The notes under the pieces were generated by a model. The model was not told where the DNA came from and did no database searches. It saw only the letters and a program-made list of their open reading frames with translations. The translations under genes were made by a program, and so were the position numbers. From NCBI GenBank assembly GCA_947623455.1, contig OX392538.1:32797001-32861000 (forward strand): a DNA stretch of 64,000 bases, written 5' to 3'. Below are positions 57,641 to 64,000 of this stretch, one piece after another; the first letter of the stretch is position 1; each line of letters opens with the position of its first letter. This stretch comes from Mimachlamys varia. Its lineage: Eukaryota > Mollusca > Bivalvia > Pectinida > Pectinidae.

Positions 57641-58039
57641 TCAATGACAAAACACGTTCATCGGACGTAAAAAACACAGACCATGTCCTAGGTATCACGC
57701 TCTTGTCTGTATTATGTGCTAAATGAGACAGGGATAGTAGTTCAGGTGATTTTAAGGTGATATTACTATAGTGGTACACAAATCAAAGACTGACTATAAA
57801 AACATAGGGACCATTTTACCCTTTTCTAACATGTTTCTCCTTCAAAAGCTTTCTCATCTGCAAACTACGTAAACTAGATTTTATGATTTGATCCAAAGAC
57901 GTTTTTAAATGACTCGTTAAGAATAAATATAAATGCAATTTACTTTCTCTTGCAATTGCAAAAATTTCTTCGAACTATCTGCACGAAATAAAAGTTAGTT
58001 GTACTTGCATCTCTGATGGATAATAATAATAATAAATAA
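57641..58039. other. Non-coding; short (TAA)n at 58021-58036
   Basis: Nothing else was recognised. Confidence 0.45.
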
Positions 58040-58135
58040 GAGAATACCGAAGCGTTAACAAAATCATAATCCAAACTCAAAATTCAAAATCGATTAAACC
58101 AGGGCCAAAATAGGAACAAAGGAAAAATTTACATG
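58040..58135 (-). mobile_element. RT-type retroelement 3'-terminal fragment
   Basis: GAATACCGAAGCGTTAACAA and AAAATCGATTAAACCAGGGC are present, ending in a small GGAT tandem. Confidence 0.6.
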
Positions 58136-60240
58136 GATGGATGGATGATATATCTGTGATTCGTTAAATGACAGTTGTAAATTTAATTCTTGCTTTTAGA
58201 AACTACTTTTGAATTCAAAAAAAAACATGCAAATGCATTTGTAGCATAACTTGTCAATGCCCCTGATGGAACGTTGCAAACAGCGTGAAAACCTTTCAAA
58301 TGCGTTTATATCAGATCCTAGCTCGACCGGCAGTTTTTTTCCTTAAAAGCAAAAGTCATATTTATAACGGGATACAAATCACCACAGTAACTGTGAAATT
58401 GCAAATTCCTACGGGAAACATTTGATGCAGAATAATGTCTAATACTACTAAGCTATTGCCACCTAGCGTTTGTTATTTCGGTGCTAAATGATTTTCTTGA
58501 CATTCAGATATTTTAAAAGCAATGAAGGCAAGTTACATGTCTTAAATGCATTACTTATCGTGATTTCGTCTGTCATCATATGTTGAAGGTCATTTAATGC
58601 ATCGGCGTGTTATGTCATGTCAAGCGTCGGCGGGAATACGGCTTAGTCTGGGTCGGGCGGAAGCCATTAGGACATGTTTCCGGTCAAAGTCGTATCAACC
58701 TGACACCTATGCAATAATCTTTGTACGTGATACAACGCTTGATGTGCCTATGTCATAAACATTTGTAAATGATCGCGTTGATATATTGTTCCGCTTTGCT
58801 CTTTAGAAATGCCATGGACATAAAGTCAAGTTGTTTACTGCGAGAATACGACATTGTGTTCGGCTTTAAGGTTATTTTTTTGAAAAATATAAAAACTGAC
58901 CAGTATGTAATCTAAATAAAAGCAAACTAATAGCTACATTGGATAAATCACATTGCTTGAATTTTACATGCATTTTGAAGACGCTTACCCTTTTGGAACA
59001 CCTGGTTTTATTTCTTTTTAACTTCTAAGAGTCTCCATTCATAGAACAAAGTGAATAGATATAACACCGAAGGCAAGTTGTCTCGATCGAAAGTACTACC
59101 TGGTCGAAGGAAATTGTTTTACCGTACCATAAGTAGCCATACGACAAATAAGAACAGACAACTGTCAATAGGAAAACTATTGCAGTTGAGAGGATGTTTA
59201 AATTATCTAGATGTTGCTCTTTAGCATATGAGTGTGCTACGTCATCTGTTGTCATGACGCAAAGTACAACCAATCAAAACAATAAACTACTAGTATTGAC
59301 ATTCGTCTATTTATAAAAACGATGAAATGTAACATGTGTTTATTTGTCTGCAAACTCAAAATTGATTAATACCGAAACAGTTATTGAGCTGTAAACATGA
59401 CATATTGACATTCACATCTACAAACCAATTACCTAACTATCGCCTCAAATCACTTCTACCCACCTGGGCCAGTTGTACGTCAGAGAGAGATTTTTATCTC
59501 TTGACGATGTGAAAGAGTTGCTGTAGGAATAGCTTGCATATCTTATAATCTTTTGTTTATCACGCGAAAAACTCATTTTCCTGAATATTGGAAATCAACA
59601 ACCACAAGTGAATTTTACACGAGATTCTTATTTATAATCAATGGCTGTGGGAGTTATAGATTTACGTCAAGCACTTTGTGTCAAGTATTTGTATTTTATA
59701 AAACATCTGATGATGACAATGTTTAGTTGGCAAGTGTTTCATTAACTGTTCCTTAGATAATGCAAATTGGTGATTTTCCTACAAAGGATATATGTGATGA
59801 AAACATATTAACTTAATATATTGAGTTTATTGTATTCGGCAACTGCACTTTATTGTGTTGAATCAAGTTAGAAGTGTAATGTACTTTTAAAAAACTGTTG
59901 TAGTTTGTTAGATAATAAAACACACTCCTATTAGAACTACTCTTAATAAACATCCAGATCCCTCACGTTTTACCACAACTGTGCGGTGTATATATATGTG
60001 TGTACAAACTAAAGCTTACAAGATACCACCGATGGATCTTGGCGCCCACAAATGACAATCTTCATGTTTTCTTTAAAAGTTGGATATTTTCCCTTTTGTC
60101 TCTAACATGTGTTTGATTTTAGCTACTGTATGCGATATGTGAGAATTCCTCCTCTTAAGAAATACCATTATAAGTTGAAAGATGATAGCCTGTCATCATT
60201 ATTTTTCTGACCATCCCCAAAAAACAAAATATCACATCTT
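58136..60240. other. Non-coding; one tiny retroelement fragment
   Basis: CTTACCCTTTTGGAACACCTGG-like sequence at 58983-59035 (+) is a retroelement 3' remnant. Nothing else was recognised. Confidence 0.4.
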
Positions 60241-60660
60241 AAAGGACCAAGATAAACGTTTATTTGAAATCTGAGAAAGACTCATCGAGTACTTCTCAGC
60301 CCAATAGTGAAAGCAAACTTTCAGCATCAAAATTCAAGATGGTCGCCTGTCTGTCATTGTGTCTTTCTGATCAGTTTTAAAATCAAAAGAGTACAACAAG
60401 GCACGATGGGGAACCAACATATCAAGAAACAAACTTTCATTGTGAAAATCCAAGATGACCGTCTTTAAACCACTTTATTTTTCCAATCAGTTGCAAAATC
60501 AAACGAGCAGTACTAGGTACCAAGGGTAATAAGCTTATGAAATTTGAGAAAGACCCATTGCGTCCTTCTCGGGAAATAGCGACAAAAACGTGTTTTGTAA
60601 AAATCCAAGTAGGACGTTTGTCAGCCAGATTTTTCCTGATCAGTCCAAACATTAATAGGC
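60241..60660. repeat. Diverged tandem repeat, about three units
   Basis: The block around CAAGATGGTCGCC recurs near 60335, 60450 and 60605, each followed within ~30 bp by a TTTTCTGATCAGT-like word. Such diverged reiterations are common in bivalve DNA. Confidence 0.55.
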
Positions 60661-62733
60661 ACAACTTCTTGTTGGTTAGGAAGCTTAGATGAGAATAAAC
60701 GATAGTATCTTAATTCCAGAGTTCCAGACCCCATCTTAGTCTAAATGCTCATTTAAAATTTAAAAAAACTATATTTGTTTAATTGTAGTTTGTTAATTTC
60801 ATCTTTATCATAGTTCACCAAAGTCTTAAAAGACATGGCTTGTTGTCATGCCGGGAAGACAGTTTCCAGCATTTAGCAGCATTTGTGTCGGTTTTACGCC
60901 GATCCACAAAGAATACCATTATCGTAAGAATCTTTCATGATCAGATTTGAAAGTTCCGGGGGTTCAATTATCCCATCAAACATCGATTTCCAATCATGAA
61001 GGATTTTTTCCTCTTTTAATCCTTTCAAATACCTGATTTAACTCAAAAATCAAGAAATTATGGACTGGCTGCCTTTTTTAAATATCGGCTTATCTGCTGT
61101 GTTTTTTTTTTCTGACGCAAATAGATCAATCATCGCGATTAAAATTATCCCTTATATTATTTATTGTAAGGTGTACAGTCAAATATTATTTTATCATATC
61201 GCCGTTTCCACATTTTGGCATCAGAGTGATCCAAATTTCGTCACGTCACATCATTGTTCAGCCATATGAACGTAAAGTCAAGTGATGTTATATGTAAGAT
61301 ATAATACACCTATATAGACGTGTTCTATGGGCAAACTGTATACATCATGGCGAAAAATGAGAGAAACCTGGTCCCATATTTATGAAACAATTATCCTGAT
61401 CAACCGTGGATAATTTGCTCAAGTCAGCTTACTTGTAACTGGCTTTAAACACCTCAAACGATTAAAACGTCAAATGAAAACATAAAAAACAGTTTTCTGC
61501 TTGATGTATCTTCATTATTTGCCCACGTCATGACCAGAATAAAATATCAATTGATGTATAGCTAAAACAAGAAATTCGGCTTGAGCAAATAAATATATGC
61601 TTTAGCATGAGAACGGTTGTGAATACAAGCCCTTTTCTGTCTTTCTGCTCGTTGATCTTAACAGGTGACGTATGCAGGACTAATAAAGAATTAGGAGATT
61701 TGTTTGTTTCTACTACTGTAAGAGACCACAATTTATGTGCTCCATTTTTAAAAAATGGAATATATTCGTGTTTTTCTTTTTTTCTTTTGTGTAATTTTGT
61801 TCTGCTCTCTCTTCCTATTTGAGTATCCAGTGGCTCCTGTCTAATTATAAACCCGGCTTTTGCAGAGACGTTAAATCCACAAATAATAAAAACAAAAATC
61901 GTACAAATAAAAAAAAATTAATAAAAGTAAAATACAGTTAAAAATTGTACAACAAAAAAAATAAAAAAAAAAATAAAATAAAAATCGTACAAATAAAAAA
62001 AAAAACAAGAAAAAGGAAAAAAAAAACAAGGTGCGCGAGTGCGATAAAATCCGGTTACCATTTCGATCTAATTTAGAGTTGAATCAACGCCTGCTGTCAA
62101 CGAAGTAATCGTTCAGATCTTAATTTAAGCATTCTTTTATTCCGACGATTGAATACAAATGCTCACAAATCCGACGGTTTACCGATTACATGTCATTCTG
62201 CTTTAGATGAAACACGAACTATTTCCAACATAAGACCGAGATAGAAAGCCGGCAATATTTTCCCATCGATACATCACTGCGCAACGAATGTGTAAGCGTT
62301 CACTTGCAGTTGGGTATTTGCATATTTCCATCGTGATGTAAGATAACGAAATACAATTACCAATTTATTTCGTTGCTGTTTGCTTATGCCTGATATCACA
62401 AGACATGATAATAACTAGAAACAGCCGATCAAAACGTATTCAGTATGAGCCGTACGTCATTGAACGCCAAGAATAGTTAAGGAATAGTTTCATCAGTTTG
62501 CAAGGTTTTTTGCAGTTCATATGCATATCAGGTATAATTATCGGTAAAGAATGAAGGGGAACTAGCATGTGCATTACATGAAGTAAATTAAGAGTTATTT
62601 GAGTACATGAATAGAGCGCCAGACATCGACAACTCCAAGTCTCACAACTGTTGCATGCCAGAGAGCATTTTGGCTTCTTTGCCGTTTGCATGACTACCCA
62701 ATTTACCGAAATATCTAACAAAGTAATATAATA
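60661..62733. other. Non-coding; A-rich low-complexity block 61880-62030
   Basis: The block repeats AATAAAAA and AAAATCGTACAAAT words. No supported exon flanks it. Frames at 61060 and 61607 lack domain character. Confidence 0.45.
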
Positions 62734-63158
62734 CAGTGAAACCTCGCTATTAAGACCACCTAAGGAACCGCACCAAAGTGGTCTTAATGGCGGGGTTGTC
62801 TGAATACCGAGGGTGACCATGCAGACAGATTTCTCAGAAATCCACTTTTTGACCTGTTTTCATGGTCAGTTAATTAATACACATTCTTTATAATGTTAAA
62901 CACACAGCAAGTGTAGCTGATTAGCCAATTTGACACCAAACTACAGCTTAACGATCATGATCTGAAACTTGACAGGTGTACAGAGTGGAATAAACACCAG
63001 GTGACTTTGTGTAGTCAATGGTATGGGTAATGTGGTGGTGTTAATAGTGAAGCTTAACTACTAGCTAAAGTACAAAGATATACAGAAGATGTTTTCGGGA
63101 CTGAAAGTGAGTGGTCTTAATAGCAAGGTTGTCTTAATTCTTGAGCGAGGTTTTATGG
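62734..63158. mobile_element. pogo-like MITE, copy 2
   Basis: The left TIR CAGTGAAACCTCGCTATTAA is intact and preceded by TA. The right TIR is decayed (GAGCGAGGTTTTATGG). The interior matches 38191-38650 (GGGTGACCATGCAGACAGAT). Confidence 0.8.
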
Positions 63159-63645
63159 TATAAACAGTTTTTCGTTTGTATATATTGATATTGTATGAAG
63201 TGACTGTTAAAGTCTCTTGTTTGAGAATATCATATTTATTTAGTTTTGATTGCAACTCTGTGATAATAGAATTGTTGAACCTATTTAAAAGATAAACAGT
63301 TGTGATGAAGAAAAGCCGGAATTCCTGGAGACAATTCCAACGACCTACGATGAGTTTTTGAATCGGTTGAGATGTCATGCTTGTCAAAAGTGAATGGAAG
63401 CTACTTTTTGCACAAGTGGGAAACATGCTTTCCATCTCGTTGAACAATGTTTTCGATATTTAATAAGTCAATGATTTGCCTAGGAGGTACATGTATTACA
63501 GCTGTTTTCCGATATTAGGTACGGTGTATTATATTGCAAGTCGTGCAATACATGAAGCACCATATTACGATATATTCACATCGGGTTATAATAGTACAAA
63601 TGAAACTAAAAAGGAATTTGTGCACTTTCGCCATTTATTTCGAAC
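63159..63645. other. Non-coding, nothing recognised
   Basis: The minus-strand frame 63061-63447 (128 aa) partly overlaps the MITE and has no recognised domain. Confidence 0.4.
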
Positions 63646-63649
63646 AGAA

Positions 63650-64000
63650 AATACACCAAGGAAATATCAAGCGTCAACAATTCATTCATCTGACCTCAAA
63701 ATCGAATAAACTAAGAACAAAATATGGACAAAGGACAAATTTACACATAGAAAGAAAACGAGAATAAGTGTTCCGGAATAGTAAGCGTCTTCTGCTTTAT
63801 CAGCATCACTCGTCAAATTCCAAGTTCTCAAACAGAGAACAAAGGCATCATTCTTAATAACAAAAGTATGAAAGGTAATGAGCATATATAAATAAAAATC
63901 ACCTTTAATATCATACTATTATGTATTAAATTTTATATGAGACCGAAACGGCAACCATCAAACTTACTCATAGACGTGAACTTTTCCTTTCTTGATAGTT
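63650..64000 (-). mobile_element. RT-type retroelement 3' end, running off the window
   Basis: TATCAAGCGTCAACAATTC end, GTTCCGGAATAGTAAGCG, and further 5' the AAACTTACTCATAGACG and CGAAACGGCAACCATC segments correspond to the RT tail. Frame disrupted. Confidence 0.6.

Noticed and set aside
62440..62820. 126-aa minus-strand frame
   Set aside because: It begins inside the pogo-like MITE and reads through unrelated DNA; no domain.
63061..63447. 128-aa minus-strand frame
   Set aside because: It overlaps the MITE end and has no recognised domain. It could be a decayed element protein but this is unsupported.

Overview
This is a eukaryotic, almost certainly bivalve mollusc, genomic window. It is AT-rich, very gene-poor and packed with short mobile elements. 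The bivalve assignment rests on three things: a short secreted coiled-coil C1q-domain gene (a family hugely expanded in bivalves), several tRNA-headed SINE families of molluscan type, and degenerate 3' ends of a reverse-transcriptase retroelement with a C-terminal tail I know from many bivalve and other invertebrate genomes. I cannot fix genus or species. There is nothing bacterial here: no operons, and the long open frames are few.

Only two coding loci can be supported. (1) A two-exon C1q-domain gene on the + strand, 5690-6281 joined to 7014-7411, about 329 aa, with signal peptide, coiled coil, polar linker and C-terminal C1q domain. Its phase-1 splice junction closes exactly. (2) One isolated + strand exon at 14372-14680 encoding most of a hormone-receptor (HRM) ectodomain of a class B (secretin-family) GPCR. 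Both of its boundaries are phase 1. The rest of that receptor was not found in the window.

Layout: 0-4.9 kb holds a TIR element, four consecutive long hairpins, a TIR-bounded body with promoter-like motifs, and a retroelement 3' end. 4.9-7.5 kb is an AT-rich ~27-bp minisatellite, split by a SINE, running directly into the C1q start codon and gene. 7.7-13 kb is SINE- and retroelement-rich. 13.3 kb has a 40-bp minisatellite and 14.4 kb the HRM exon. 15-25 kb carries repeat families, a 362-bp tandem array, a TA-flanked MITE, a SINE with an 11-bp target duplication and a Mutator-like MITE with a 9-bp target duplication. 25-64 kb is a graveyard of retroelement 3' ends (fourteen or more fragments in the whole window), four SINE families, pogo-like MITEs and hairpin elements, with no convincing exon.

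The most interesting structural signal is an asymmetric element architecture: a long near-perfect hairpin directly abutting a body bounded by short terminal inverted repeats. It occurs in at least two sequence-unrelated TIR families (six hairpin-bearing copies here). The second is the C1q upstream minisatellite, whose units carry back-to-back acceptor-like and donor-like motifs and whose last unit supplies the gene's ATG. Repeat boundaries are by eye and should be taken as plus or minus 10-30 bp unless a target duplication is stated.
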